From: Streptomyces monomycini
GTDB lineage: Bacteria > Actinomycetota > Actinomycetes > Streptomycetales > Streptomycetaceae
DNA: 64,000 nt
NCBI RefSeq assembly: GCF_022271435.1
Contig: NZ_JAFIQY010000007.1
Coordinates: 62,001 to 126,000 of the forward strand
Direction: 5' to 3'
A program made the translations under genes and the position numbers. The notes beneath the pieces are model-generated. The model ran no database searches. It worked only from the letters and a program-made list of their open reading frames with translations, and was not told the DNA's origin. Below, piece after piece: positions 29,298 to 41,241 of the stretch (position 1 is its first letter; each line of letters begins with the position of its first letter).

Positions 29298-30974
29298 ATG
29301 ACCGCACCGCACTCTGCCGGCGGCATGCGCCGCGACACCCGCGACTGGTGGCGGCAGGCCGTCGTCTACCAGGTCTACCCGCGCAGTTTCGCCGACTCCG
29401 ACGGCGACGGCGTCGGCGACCTGCCCGGCGTCACCTCCCGGCTCGGCCACCTCGCCGACCTGGGGGTGGACGCCGTCTGGCTCAGCCCCTTCTACCCTTC
29501 CCCACTCGCCGACGGCGGCTACGACGTCGCCGACTACCGTGACGTCGACCCGCGCCTGGGCACCCTCGCCGACTTCGACACGATGGTCGGCGAGGCACAT
29601 CGGCTGGGCCTGAAGGTCATGGTCGACATCGTGCCCAATCACTCCTCGGATCAGCACCGCTGGTTCCAGGAGGCGCTCCGGTCCGCTCCCGGGTCCGCCG
29701 CGCGGGAACGGTACGTCTTCCGCGAGGGCACGGGCGAGCACGGCGCGCTGCCGCCCACCGACTGGGTCTCCTGCTTCGGCGGACCCGCCTGGACCCGGCT
29801 GCCCGACGGCTGGTGGTACCTCCACCTCTTCGCCCCGCAGCAGCCCGACTTCAACTGGGACCACCCCGAGGTGCGCGCCGAGTTCCGTACGACGCTGCGC
29901 TTCTGGGCCGACCGCGGGGTGGACGGCTTCCGCGTCGACGTGGCCCACGGCCTGGCCAAGGACCTGACCGCGCCGCTCCGCGACATCGGCAGCGTCGAGG
30001 CGTACGAACCGGACGACCTGCCCGAGGACGGCAGCCACCCCTTCTGGGACCGGGACGAGGTGCACGAGATCTTCCGTGACTGGCGCAAGGTCTTCAACGC
30101 GTACGACCCGCCGCGCATCGCGGTCGCCGAGGCCTGGGTGCGCAACTCCCGCCGCACCGCCTACGCCACCCCGCAAGAACTCGGCCAGGCCTTCAACTTC
30201 GACTTCCTCACGGCGTCCCTGCACGCCGGCGAGGTGCGCGCCTCCATCGACACCGCGCTCACCGACGCCCGCGCGGCCGGAGCCACCGCGACCTGGGTGC
30301 TCTCCAACCACGACGTGATCCGGCACGCCTCCCGGCACGGCCTGCCCGACGGCTGCGACGAGGAGGCGTGGCTGCTGTCCGACGGCCTGGCGCCCGCCCT
30401 CGACCGCGCGTACGGGCTGCGCCGGGCGCTCGCCGCCACCCTGCTGATGCTGGCGCTGCCCGGCTCGGCCTACGTCTACCAGGGTGAGGAACTCGGTCTG
30501 CCCGAGGTCGCCGACCTCGACCGCGCCGTCCTCCAGGACCCGGTGTGGACCCGTAGTCACGGCCGGTCGAAGGGCCGGGACGGCTGCCGGGTGCCGCTGC
30601 CCTGGCGGCGCGGCGGCAGCTCGTACGGCTTCGGCAGCGGCGGTTCCTGGTTGCCGCAGCCGTCGTACTGGGGCGAACTGTCCGTCGAGGCACAGGAAGG
30701 CCACCCCGCATCAACCCTGGAGCTGTACCGCGCCGCACTGTGCCTGCGCCGCGAACTGCTCGTCGACGAGGCCCTGGAGTGGGTCAGCGGGCCGGACGCG
30801 GTCGCCGGAGGGCTGCTGCATTTCCGCCGCTCGGGCGGCTGGCACTGTCTGACGAACCTGTCGGACAGCCCGCAGCCGCTGCCCGACGGCACGCTGCTGC
30901 TGTCCTCCGCGCCTGTCCCGGGCGACGCGCTGCCGCCGTGGACCACGGCCTGGCTCCGCGCGGCGTCGGACTGA
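29298..30974 (+). CDS. GH13 alpha-glucosidase / oligo-1,6-glucosidase-like
   Basis: A 558-residue cytoplasmic GH13 enzyme. Region I is D-I-V-P-N-H near 115. Region II G-F-R-V-D-V-A-H holds the nucleophile Asp near 214. Region III V-A-E-A-W-V holds the acid/base Glu near 277. Region IV is L-S-N-H-D-V near 337. The opening W-W-R-Q-A-V-V-Y-Q-V-Y-P-R-S-F and D-G-V-G-D-L-P-G-V match exo-alpha-glucosidases. It hydrolyses terminal alpha-glucosidic links of maltose, isomaltose or similar. No sugar transporter is adjacent. Confidence 0.92.
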   Translation: MTAPHSAGGMRRDTRDWWRQAVVYQVYPRSFADSDGDGVGDLPGVTSRLGHLADLGVDAVWLSPFYPSPLADGGYDVADYRDVDPRLGTLADFDTMVGEAHRLGLKVMVDIVPNHSSDQHRWFQEALRSAPGSAARERYVFREGTGEHGALPPTDWVSCFGGPAWTRLPDGWWYLHLFAPQQPDFNWDHPEVRAEFRTTLRFWADRGVDGFRVDVAHGLAKDLTAPLRDIGSVEAYEPDDLPEDGSHPFWDRDEVHEIFRDWRKVFNAYDPPRIAVAEAWVRNSRRTAYATPQELGQAFNFDFLTASLHAGEVRASIDTALTDARAAGATATWVLSNHDVIRHASRHGLPDGCDEEAWLLSDGLAPALDRAYGLRRALAATLLMLALPGSAYVYQGEELGLPEVADLDRAVLQDPVWTRSHGRSKGRDGCRVPLPWRRGGSSYGFGSGGSWLPQPSYWGELSVEAQEGHPASTLELYRAALCLRRELLVDEALEWVSGPDAVAGGLLHFRRSGGWHCLTNLSDSPQPLPDGTLLLSSAPVPGDALPPWTTAWLRAASD

Positions 30975-31112
30975 GCGGGAGGAGGACGTCCCAGGCCCGG
31001 ACGAGGGATGCGGGGGGCGGCCGTGTCCGCCGGCCCGCCACCGCCGTTTCCTCCACGACCGGCGCACGTCGCGGCCGCGCGGCCCCGCGCCACTTCCGGG
31101 AGGAGACCGCTC

Positions 31113-32750
31113 ATGAGGAGTCGCAGAGGACCGGGAAGGAAGGCCGGCGCCGCGGCGGTCGTGGCCCTGCTGTGCGCGGGAGCCGCGGCCCCGGCCGCAC
31201 CGGCCGACGTGCGGCCGGGGCCCGGGGCCGGACAGGACCACGTCACCGTACGGACCGACACCGGCCGGGTACGGGGCGTCCGCACCACCCGGCACCGGCT
31301 CTTCCAGGGCATCCCGTATGCCGGGCCGCCCAAGGGCGCGTACCGCTGGGCCGCTCCCCGCCCGGTGGCGCCGTGGCGCGGGGTCCGGGACGCGACCCGG
31401 CCGGGGCCGCTGTGTCCGCAGGTCCCCTCCCCGTACGCGCAGGTGTCCAGCGAGGAGGAGGACTGCCTGGTCCTCAACGTCACCGCACCCGCCCGTGTAC
31501 GGGGGCGCGCTCCCGTACTGGTGTGGATCCACGGGGACGGCTCGGTCGGCGGCGGCAGTTTCTTCGACGCGCGTCGGCTCGCGGACCGCGACCTCGTGGT
31601 CGTCACGGTCAATTACCGGCTCGGGATCTTCGGCGGCTTCGCCCACCCGGGCCTCAGGGGATCGGGGACCTTCGCCCTCCAGGACCAGCAGGCCGCGCTG
31701 CGCTGGGTACGGCGCAACGCGGGCGCATTCGGCGGGGACGCGGGCAACGTGACGGTGGCGGGCTCCTCGTACGGAGCCTCGGCCATCACCGCGCACCTCA
31801 CCTCTCCGGGCGCCCGGGGGCTGTTCCACCGGGCCGTCCTGGCCAGCGGCGAGGGCATGATGGACATGCCGGCCGGGACCATGGGACCCGGAGTGCCCGG
31901 CTATCCGTGGTTCGTCTGGCGCCGAGGCCGGGAGATGGAGGACATCAGCGCCGAGATGACCTCCTCGCTCGGCTGCGCCGCGGACGATCCCGCACGGACC
32001 CTGCGGTGCCTACGGGCCCTGCCGGTCAAGAAGATCCTCGAAGTGCCGTTCATCATGAACGCCTTCCAGGCCTTCGCCTACGGCAACGAGACCCTGCCGG
32101 AACTGCCGCCGCGGGCCCTGCGCGCGGGCCGCTTCCCGCATGTACCGGTGCTTTCCGGAGCGACCCGCGACGAACACCGGACGTTCGTGGGCATGCAGTA
32201 CGACGCCGTGGGCAAGCCCTTCACGCGGGCGGATTACGGTCGGAGCCTCGCGACCGCGTTCGGCGGGGACGCGGAGCGGGTGCGCGCGCGGTACCCGCTC
32301 TCGCAGTTCCCTTCCCCGGCCATCGCCTGGTCGGCGGTCGTCACCGACCGGATGTGGGCCCGCGGCACGCACGCGCAGCACACCGCGCTCGCACGCCGAG
32401 TCCCGCTGTACGCCTACGAATTCGCCGACCGCGACGCCCCCATGTACCTGCCCCTGCCGGGCCGGTTCGACTTCGGCGCCTATCACGCGGGCGACACGCC
32501 CTACCTGTTCGAGGAGGCGGCGGCACAGCAGCGCTTCACGGCGGCGCAGCGGTGGCTCTCGGCCACCATGACGGGCCAGTGGGCCGCCTTCGCCCGTACC
32601 GGCACGCCCAACGGGTCCCGCCTGCCGGTCTGGCGCCCCTACCGGAATGCCGACGCGCGTCCGTACACCCAGTCCCTGGCGCCGGACCGGATCGCACCGG
32701 TCGATTACGCCGAGGAGCACGCGCTGGAGTTCTGGCACCGGCTGCCGTGA
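31113..32750 (+). CDS. Secreted type-B carboxylesterase
   Basis: A 545-residue protein with a signal peptide (MRSRRGPGRK, then A-A-A-V-V-A-L-L-C-A-G-A-A, cleavage near A-P-A-A-P-A-D). The catalytic domain has Q-G-I-P-Y-A-G-P-P and E-E-D-C-L-V-L-N-V. The nucleophile elbow is A-G-S-S-Y-G-A (usually G-E-S-A-G). The likely acid is in A-T-R-D-E-H-R-T-F and the His in Y-H-A-G-D-T-P-Y-L-F. It hydrolyses esters outside the cell. GGGAGGAG before the ATG at 31113 fixes the start. The G-S-S-Y-G elbow departs from the common G-E-S-A-G. Confidence 0.88.
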   Translation: MRSRRGPGRKAGAAAVVALLCAGAAAPAAPADVRPGPGAGQDHVTVRTDTGRVRGVRTTRHRLFQGIPYAGPPKGAYRWAAPRPVAPWRGVRDATRPGPLCPQVPSPYAQVSSEEEDCLVLNVTAPARVRGRAPVLVWIHGDGSVGGGSFFDARRLADRDLVVVTVNYRLGIFGGFAHPGLRGSGTFALQDQQAALRWVRRNAGAFGGDAGNVTVAGSSYGASAITAHLTSPGARGLFHRAVLASGEGMMDMPAGTMGPGVPGYPWFVWRRGREMEDISAEMTSSLGCAADDPARTLRCLRALPVKKILEVPFIMNAFQAFAYGNETLPELPPRALRAGRFPHVPVLSGATRDEHRTFVGMQYDAVGKPFTRADYGRSLATAFGGDAERVRARYPLSQFPSPAIAWSAVVTDRMWARGTHAQHTALARRVPLYAYEFADRDAPMYLPLPGRFDFGAYHAGDTPYLFEEAAAQQRFTAAQRWLSATMTGQWAAFARTGTPNGSRLPVWRPYRNADARPYTQSLAPDRIAPVDYAEEHALEFWHRLP

Positions 32751-32793
32751 CGTGACGTCACCGGGCCCCCGGGTACGCGGGGGAGCGGCGCGT

Positions 32794-32820
32794 CGGGCGG
32801 AGAGGCGCACGTTCCGCCCG
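32794..32820. terminator. Inverted repeat between carboxylesterase and UvrA-like genes
   Basis: CGGGCGGA and TCCGCCCG enclose 11 bp. It lies between convergent stops and can serve as terminator for either gene. Confidence 0.45.
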
Positions 32821-32848
32821 AGGCGCCGCCGATGTGCGAACTGCCGGG

Positions 32849-35239
<2,391 letters not shown>

Positions 35240-35484
35240 CGGGTCTCCCTCGTTCACGGAGTCCGCCTGCGCGGTCTCTCCGGTGCGGACGGTGCCGTCC
35301 ACGGCCATGACGCTAGCCGTGGACGGGGCCCGGCGCTTCTCGATTCGTGATCGATGCGGCCGACCGTGCCGGGCCCGGCGGGCGGCGGGCGCGGCCTTCT
35401 TCGGACCAGTGATCCACTGATGGGCATTTTGTGCAAAGATTCCCTGCCCGGCCCGGGTGGGCCGGGGTGACAAGGGGAAAATTC

Positions 35485-36618
35485 GTGACATCAACGATCC
35501 TCAGAACCGCCGTCGGCACGGTGCTCACCGTGGCCGCGGTGGCCGTGTGCCTGCCCGCCTCGTCCGCCGCCGCCGCGCCGCGGAGCGTTGCCGCGGACCA
35601 GGCGACGACGCAGACCTTCAGCCGCACCGCCGACGCCGTACTGACACAGCGGACGGCGGCGCTGCTCGACAACCGCTCGGGCCGAATAGCCGAGCTGCCC
35701 CGCAAGCAGGTGCGCCTGTCGGCGCGCCTGGCGCGGACCGAGGACGCCGGGGTGTCCTCGCTGCGGGCCCGCAAGAAGCGGCTCGCCGACCTGGGGGAGG
35801 CGTACACCGCCGCCGACACCCGCGTCACCGTGGACAGCACCCGGCTCACCGGCCGGCACGCCACGGTGGAGGTCACCGAGAGCACCACGCTCACGTACAA
35901 GAAGATCCGCGGTGACGAGCCGGCCACCACCGGCTTCAAGGCCCGCCACGAGATGGACTTCACCGCGGCCCCGGGCGGCACCTGGGAGCTGACCGGGATC
36001 AGGTCCCGGGACGAGGGCCCCGGCGCGATCAACGCCCCCACGCTGCGGACCGCGGCGGTCGCGGACGACGGCGACACCATGCCCAACGCGCCCCGCGCCA
36101 GTATCTCGCGGCCCGCGCGCCCGGCGCCCCGCAAGCAGCTGACCGGCGGTCTCGACTACGCCGCGATGGCCGCGTACTCGGAGAAGTACTGGCGGAACTA
36201 CAACCCCGAATACCGCAAGTTCAACGCGGCCGGCGGCGACTGCACGAACTTCCTCAGCCAGGCCCTGAAGGCGGGCGGCTGGAAGACGGAGGGCGGCTCG
36301 GCCTCGGACTACCGCAAGTGGTGGTACGACGCGAGCCACCAGTCCGACAGCTGGGTGGGGGCCAACGAGTGGTCCTGGTACGCGCTGAACTCCCAGCGCG
36401 TGACCAGCCTGTCGAACGTCTACCAGATGGACGTCGGCGACGTCATGCAGATGGACTTCGACGGGGACGGGTCCAAGGACCACTCCATGATGACGACGTA
36501 CCGCAGCAGTTACGGCGTGCCGTACCTGACGTACCACTCGACCAACACCTACCGGAAGTCGGTGGCGAGCATCATCGCGTCCTACCCGGACTCGGTCTAC
36601 TACGCCTACCGCACCTGA
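35485..36618 (+). CDS. Secreted amidase-6-domain protein
   Basis: A 377-residue protein with a signal peptide at 1-30 (ending A-S-S-A-A-A-A-P). A helical region of 200 residues is followed by a C-terminal putative amidase domain: Y-A-A-M-A-A-Y-S-E-K-Y-W-R-N-Y-N-P-E-Y, then G-G-D-C-T-N-F-L-S-Q-A-L with the likely catalytic Cys, and K-D-H-S-M-M with the His. This is the Amidase_6 (NlpC/CHAP-like papain fold) pattern found in Gram-positive secreted proteins. Substrate (peptidoglycan or another amide) is inferred. AGGGG lies before the GTG at 35485. Confidence 0.86.
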   Translation: MTSTILRTAVGTVLTVAAVAVCLPASSAAAAPRSVAADQATTQTFSRTADAVLTQRTAALLDNRSGRIAELPRKQVRLSARLARTEDAGVSSLRARKKRLADLGEAYTAADTRVTVDSTRLTGRHATVEVTESTTLTYKKIRGDEPATTGFKARHEMDFTAAPGGTWELTGIRSRDEGPGAINAPTLRTAAVADDGDTMPNAPRASISRPARPAPRKQLTGGLDYAAMAAYSEKYWRNYNPEYRKFNAAGGDCTNFLSQALKAGGWKTEGGSASDYRKWWYDASHQSDSWVGANEWSWYALNSQRVTSLSNVYQMDVGDVMQMDFDGDGSKDHSMMTTYRSSYGVPYLTYHSTNTYRKSVASIIASYPDSVYYAYRT

Positions 36619-36670
36619 CGGCAGGGCCGGGCGGCCCGTCGTGCCGCCCGGCTGCCGCCCGCACGGCGGA

Positions 36671-36702
36671 CCGTGGGCCCGGCGGACCGGCCGGGCCCAC
36701 GG
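36671..36702 (+). terminator. Hairpin terminator after the amidase-6 gene
   Basis: CCGTGGGCCCGGC and GCCGGGCCCACGG form a perfect 13-bp stem with a 6-base loop, 53 bp after the stop. No U tract follows, as usual in this GC range. Confidence 0.65.
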
Positions 36703-36819
36703 CCCGCCGCGATACGGTCACGGTGTGACGCAATACGGGGCGCCCGGGGCTGATGGGCGGCATGACTCCTCTGTGATACTTGGGCCAGAACACGTGTTTT
36801 GGTGCCAGGGGGTAGGGAA

Positions 36820-38088
36820 ATGTCGAAGAAGAGCGTGCTCGGCGCGCCGGCGCTGGTCACCGTGGCGGCGCTCGCCCTCGGCCTGACGGCCTGCGGCTCC
36901 GACGACCAGGGTGGGGACACGAAGGCGGCGCCGTCGCAGGACGCCGCCCAGCCGAGGCCGGCGCCACCGGAGGGCAAGGACAAGGAGACACCGAAGCCGA
37001 AGCCCGAGGAGAAGTGGGACGGCAAGGTCAAGGTGCTCGGCGACGGCTCGACGTCGTACACCGGGCCCCAGCCCCACCAGCCCAAGCCCACGAAGCTCAA
37101 GCCCGGCGAGAAGCCGCCGCAGTTCGTGGTGTTCTCCTGGGACGGCGCGCTGGAGGGCGACGACCATCTCTTCTCGCATTTCCGGGAGGTGGCTAAGGAG
37201 AACAACGCCAAGATGACGTTCTTCCTCACCGGCACGTATCTCCTGCCGAAAGCGAAGGCGACGATGTACAAGCCGCCGCAGCACAAGCCGGGCGCCTCGG
37301 CGATTTCGTACGCGACCAACGAGCACATCAAGGACACCCTGCGCCAGGTCCGGGGAGCCTGGCTGGACGGCAACGAGATCGGCACCCACTTCAACGGCCA
37401 TTTCTGCGGAGCCAAGGGTGGCGGCGACTGGAGCGTCGCGGAGTGGAAGAGCGAAATCGACCAGGCGTACTCCTTCGTCCAGAACTGGAAGACGAACACG
37501 GGCTACACGAGCCTGCCCCCGCTGCCCTTCGACTACAAGAAGGAGCTGGTGGGCGGGCGCGCGCCGTGCCTGGAGGGCCAGGAGAACCTGCTCACCGCGG
37601 CCAAGGACTACAACTGGCGCTACGACGCCAGCTCGCCCGGCGACTTCCAGATATGGCCGTCGAAGAAGAACGGCATATGGAACTTCCCGTTGCAACTGCT
37701 GCCCTATCCGCAGAGCGAGAAGCAGGTCCTGTCCATGGACTTCAACTTCCTCTACAACCAGTCCGGTGACAACACCAAGGGCGACCCGGCGAAGTACGCG
37801 CAGTGGCGGAAGCTGACCCGGGACGGGTATCTCAACGGATTCAACCGCGTCTACCACGGGAGCCGGGCGCCGCTGTTCATCGGCAACCACTTCGAGGACT
37901 GGAACGGCGGCATCTACATGAAAGCCATCGAAGACCTCGTGAAGTCGGTCTGCAAACGGGACGGGGTGCGCTGCGTCACCTTCAAGCAGGTGGCCGACTG
38001 GCTGGACGCCCAGGACCCGGCGGTCCTGGAGCGGATGCGCGGACTCGACCCGGCGCAGATCACGGACTGGGCGTCGGTGGTGAAGTAG
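36820..38088 (+). CDS. Lipoprotein with polysaccharide-deacetylase-like domain
   Basis: A 422-residue protein. The lipoprotein signal peptide ends L-T-A-C-G-S with the modifiable Cys at about 26. A Pro/Lys-rich stalk follows (to about 100). The catalytic-fold domain starts F-V-V-F-S-W-D-G-A-L-E-G-D-D, then M-T-F-F-L-T-G-T-Y, then N-E-I-G-T-H-F-N-G-H-F-C-G with the paired histidines of NodB-type metal sites. It is longer than NodB domains and lacks an obvious second D-D pair, so activity is uncertain. It is probably anchored to the outer face of the membrane and acts on cell-wall or extracellular glycans. AGGGA stands just before the ATG. Confidence 0.82.
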   Translation: MSKKSVLGAPALVTVAALALGLTACGSDDQGGDTKAAPSQDAAQPRPAPPEGKDKETPKPKPEEKWDGKVKVLGDGSTSYTGPQPHQPKPTKLKPGEKPPQFVVFSWDGALEGDDHLFSHFREVAKENNAKMTFFLTGTYLLPKAKATMYKPPQHKPGASAISYATNEHIKDTLRQVRGAWLDGNEIGTHFNGHFCGAKGGGDWSVAEWKSEIDQAYSFVQNWKTNTGYTSLPPLPFDYKKELVGGRAPCLEGQENLLTAAKDYNWRYDASSPGDFQIWPSKKNGIWNFPLQLLPYPQSEKQVLSMDFNFLYNQSGDNTKGDPAKYAQWRKLTRDGYLNGFNRVYHGSRAPLFIGNHFEDWNGGIYMKAIEDLVKSVCKRDGVRCVTFKQVADWLDAQDPAVLERMRGLDPAQITDWASVVK

Positions 38089-38143
38089 CCCGGTCACGGC
38101 TCCGGTCCCGTCCACCGGCCCCCTCCGGTACGCCAGGAGTCAC

Positions 38144-38194
38144 GAAAGCCCCCGGCCCGCGCACCCCGAAGGGATCCGCGGGCCGGGGGCTTTC
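38144..38194. terminator. Bidirectional terminator between convergent genes
   Basis: GAAAGCCCCCGGCCCGCG and CGCGGGCCGGGGGCTTTC form a perfect 18-bp stem with a 15-base loop. Flanking A and T residues give a short U tract in both directions. It serves the lipoprotein gene and the PBP gene. Confidence 0.85.
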
Positions 38195-38207
38195 CCGGTG
38201 CGCGCCC

Positions 38208-40253
38208 CTACCGGACGGCGGTCATGTAGCGCGTCCAGATGTCGATCGGGTACGGGCTGCCGGCCTCGCCCTTCGCCCGGCCGCCGATGCCGTCCAGCGG
38301 CAGCAGCTCCTGGCTCTTGGGGTCGATGCGCGCGAGCGAGACGGCGGTCGACACGGTGCCGCGGTAGCCGACGAACCACGCCGACTTGTTGTCCTGTTCG
38401 GTGCCGGTCTTGCCGGCCGCCCCCGGGCCCGCCGCCTTCGCCGCGGTGGCCGAACCCCGGCTGACGGCCTCGCGCAGCGCGTCGTCCACGGCGCCCGCCA
38501 CGTTCTGCGGCAGCACCTGCGCGGCGGCCGGCTTCTCGACCGGCACGTCGCTGCCGTTGCGCATGAGCTTGCCGACCGAGTACGGCTCGCTGTGCTTGCC
38601 CTGCCCCGCGAACGTGGCGTACGCGTCGGCCATGCGGATCGCGCTGGGCGTGGCGGTGCCCAGGGCGAAGGACGGCAGCTTCTCGCCGAGGCTGCTCTCC
38701 AGCAGCCCGGTCTGCACGCCCACCTTGCCGACCCGCTCCAGGCCCACGTCCATGCCCAGCTGCATGATGCTGCTGTTGACGGACTGCGCGACCGCGCTCT
38801 TGAGGGGAATCCTGCCCCAGGACTTCCCGCCGTCGTTCTCCGCCTTGGCGATCTTTCCCGCGCGGTCCCAGTACGGGCCCTCCGGCGTCCGCAGCGTGAT
38901 CTTGTTGTCGCCGTCGTAGACCGTGGCCGGTGTGACCGGGGTACGGGGCTTGCCGCGCTCGCGCTCGACGCCGTCGCGCAGCGCCGCCGCGTAGACGAAC
39001 GGCGTGAAGGCGCTGCCCGCCGGCACCACCGAGGAGTTGGCGTCGTTGAAACCCTGCTCAAGGTAGCCGGGACCGCCGTACAGGGCCACGATCCGCCCGT
39101 CCGTGGTCACCGAGGCCGCACCGATGCGGGCGTGGCGGTCGGCGGCGCGGCGGCCCGGGTCGAGCTTGGTCCGTACGGACTCGACGGCCTTGGTCAGCGC
39201 GGTCGTGCGGGGCGCTTCGAAGGTGGTGTGGATCTGGTAGCCGCCCAGGGCGAACTCCTTCTCGGAGATGTCGGTGTGCGCGCCGACATAGGCCCGGGCG
39301 GTCTCCACGAGATAGCCGTTCTGGCCGGTCAGGCCGGCGGGCTTGGGCGGGGCCTGCGGCTCGGGGAAGCGGGTGTAACGGCCTCGCTCCTCCGGGGAGA
39401 GCTTGCCGATGGACACCATTCGGTCCAGCACCCAGTTCCAGCGCTCCACGGCGCGCTTGCGGGGCTCGGCGCCGAGCGCCGGGTCGTAGAGCGCGGCGCC
39501 CTTGAGGAGGCAGGCGAGGAACGCGCCCTCGCTGGCGTTCAGCTGGGCGGCGTCCTTGCCGTAGTAGGCGTGCGCGGCGCGCTGGATGCCGTAGGTGCCG
39601 CGCCCGAACCAGCTCGTGTTCAGATACCGCTCAAGGATCTCGTCCTTGGTCATCTTGTTGTCGAGCTTGATCGCGATGAACATCTCGCTGAGCTTGCGGG
39701 TGAAGGTCTGGTCCTGGTTGAGGTACGCGTTCTTCACGTACTGCTGGGTGATGGTGGAGCCGCCCTGGGTGTCGCCGCCGGTCACCATCCGGGTGGCGGC
39801 CCGGAGGATGCCGCTGGGCGAGATGCCGCTGTCGGAGTAGAACGTCTCGTTCTCGGCGGCGAGCGCGGCCCAGCGGACGTGTTCGGGGACGGCGTCGAGC
39901 GGGGTGTCCTGCCGGTTGATGTCGCCGGTACGGGCCATCTCGGTGCCGTCGGCCCAGTAGTAGACGTTGTCCTGCTGGGTGGCGAAGGCGTTGAGGTCGG
40001 CGGGTATCTCGGTGCGCGCGTACATGATCGCCACAAGGATGGACAGGACGCCGAAGCAGGAGCCCGCCAGTCCCAGCGTCTGGCGCCAGGACGGCACCCA
40101 GCGCCGGAAGCCGGTGCGTCCCGGGCGTGGGTAGGCCGGGCGGCGGAGCCGGAGTCTGCGGCGGTTGGCGGCCCACCACCGGTTGAGGACGGACCATCGG
40201 CCGCCCGCGGCGGCGGTGGCCCGGGCGTGTGCCCCTTTTCGACGTTCGATCAC
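38208..40253 (-). CDS. Class A penicillin-binding protein (glycosyltransferase-transpeptidase) with SxxT in place of SxxK
   Basis: A 681-residue protein. A basic cytoplasmic N-terminus is followed by one membrane segment near 60-80. The GT51 domain has A-A-E-N-E-T-F-Y near 130 (catalytic Glu) and G-G-S-T-I-T-Q-Q-Y-V-K-N near 165. The transpeptidase domain keeps S-V-N near 490 and K-T-G-T near 620. The acylation motif reads P-A-G-S-A-F-T-P-F near 417, where class A PBPs have G-S-T-F-K-P-F. The Lys that activates the serine is Thr (codon ACG instead of AAG). The transpeptidase may be inactive or altered, while glycan polymerisation should remain. A promoter is expected in 40254-40330. Confidence 0.9.
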   Translation of the reverse strand: MIERRKGAHARATAAAGGRWSVLNRWWAANRRRLRLRRPAYPRPGRTGFRRWVPSWRQTLGLAGSCFGVLSILVAIMYARTEIPADLNAFATQQDNVYYWADGTEMARTGDINRQDTPLDAVPEHVRWAALAAENETFYSDSGISPSGILRAATRMVTGGDTQGGSTITQQYVKNAYLNQDQTFTRKLSEMFIAIKLDNKMTKDEILERYLNTSWFGRGTYGIQRAAHAYYGKDAAQLNASEGAFLACLLKGAALYDPALGAEPRKRAVERWNWVLDRMVSIGKLSPEERGRYTRFPEPQAPPKPAGLTGQNGYLVETARAYVGAHTDISEKEFALGGYQIHTTFEAPRTTALTKAVESVRTKLDPGRRAADRHARIGAASVTTDGRIVALYGGPGYLEQGFNDANSSVVPAGSAFTPFVYAAALRDGVERERGKPRTPVTPATVYDGDNKITLRTPEGPYWDRAGKIAKAENDGGKSWGRIPLKSAVAQSVNSSIMQLGMDVGLERVGKVGVQTGLLESSLGEKLPSFALGTATPSAIRMADAYATFAGQGKHSEPYSVGKLMRNGSDVPVEKPAAAQVLPQNVAGAVDDALREAVSRGSATAAKAAGPGAAGKTGTEQDNKSAWFVGYRGTVSTAVSLARIDPKSQELLPLDGIGGRAKGEAGSPYPIDIWTRYMTAVR

Positions 40254-40661
40254 CGCTCGACCCTATGGGATTACTCCCCGTACGAATGTTCTGCTCTGCC
40301 ACGAAAACGTTACGTTTCCCTGGCGCAGGGGCGACGGGACGATGGGATCGACGGTGGAGCCGCCGGCCGGCCGTGGTGCGGGCCGGCCGGCCGACGGCGG
40401 GGCGGACCGCCGGAGACCGGGGTGCGGCGCCCCCGGCCTCGTCGTGCGCACGGGGGACGGCCGGGGCGGCCGTGTGGTCTCCGGCGGCCCTGGGGAGGTC
40501 ATCGAATTCGGCGGCCGCCGGGCTCGCCGAACCGAATGTGGGCCGGTTGTTCGAACAATGGCCGGAATTCGTGGGCGTGGTGCGAAACTTCCATGATGCC
40601 GGGTGTGCGGTTACGCCGCGGTTACAGGCCGGATTCCGTGGAATAAGGGCACACCGAGAAT
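40254..40661. other. Intergenic region, about 400 bp, with one palindrome
   Basis: This is the upstream region of the PBP gene. AAACGT-T-ACGTTT (40305-40317) is a perfect palindrome in a locally AT-rich stretch and is a likely promoter or operator element. The remaining 330 bp are GC-rich with no supported gene, RNA or repeat. Confidence 0.5.
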
Positions 40662-40690
40662 GTCCAACCGCCCGAAGAAGGCGGTTGGAC
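40662..40690 (-). terminator. Terminator of the membrane-anchored 178-aa gene
   Basis: GTCCAACCGCC and GGCGGTTGGAC form a perfect 11-bp stem with a 7-base loop, 15 bp after the stop at 40705. Confidence 0.75.
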
Positions 40691-40704
40691 GTGCTGCCGG
40701 AAGG

Positions 40705-41241
40705 TCAGAACTCGGAAGGCAGACTCGGTGCCTTGGGCACCGCCGGGCAGTCCTCGGTGCAGGTGAAACCGAGCTGCGGAGTCTCGGGCGTCACCGCCGC
40801 GGGCTCCTTCGGCAGGCTGCTGTTCTCGGGCAGTTTCGACGCGCAGGCCTTGGCCGCGGCCCGGTACGCCTTGGAGACCGGGTTGATGTCGCTGCCCGGC
40901 TTCAGCTGGAGCTGCCCGTTCTCCTTGACGGTGATCCCCGGGAAGTCCTTGATCCCGTTGTCCTTCATGCACTGCGTGAAGGCCTCGGCCTGCCGCTCCC
41001 GTGCCGCCGAGTCCCCGGCGGCGGCCTTGCCCGTACCGCTCGAAGCGGACGCCGAAGACGCCGAGGACGCTTTCTGCGCCGCGTTGGCGACGGACTGCGT
41101 CGAGGCGGCCGGGGCCGCGGACGACGAGGTCTGGACCGCCAGGACGGTCCCGCCGGCCGCCAGCGCCGCGATGAGCAGCGGCACGGCGAGCAGCCTGCGC
41201 TTCCTGCGGGGTGGTGTTTCTTCTTCGGACGGTGCCGACAT
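40705..41241 (-). CDS. Membrane-anchored extracytoplasmic protein of unknown function
   Basis: A 178-residue protein. A short charged N-terminus ending in K-R-R is followed by one hydrophobic helix (about 15-37). An A/S-rich linker (40-85) leads to an extracytoplasmic domain with four cysteines: T-Q-C-M-K-D-N-G near 93, A-A-A-K-A-C-A-S near 133 and F-T-C-T-E-D-C near 163. The T-Q-C-M-R/K-x-N-G-I-x-D-F-P motif is common in small secreted Streptomyces proteins found next to OmpR-type two-component genes. AGAGGAG precedes the ATG at 41241. Divergent from the response regulator, it may be a sensor accessory or a target. Confidence 0.8.
   Translation of the reverse strand: MSAPSEEETPPRRKRRLLAVPLLIAALAAGGTVLAVQTSSSAAPAASTQSVANAAQKASSASSASASSGTGKAAAGDSAARERQAEAFTQCMKDNGIKDFPGITVKENGQLQLKPGSDINPVSKAYRAAAKACASKLPENSSLPKEPAAVTPETPQLGFTCTEDCPAVPKAPSLPSEF

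Noticed and set aside
37803..40646. A 947-codon plus-strand frame across the PBP gene
   Set aside because: Antisense of the PBP gene, which has complete GT51 and transpeptidase motifs. The frame also runs through a strong terminator.
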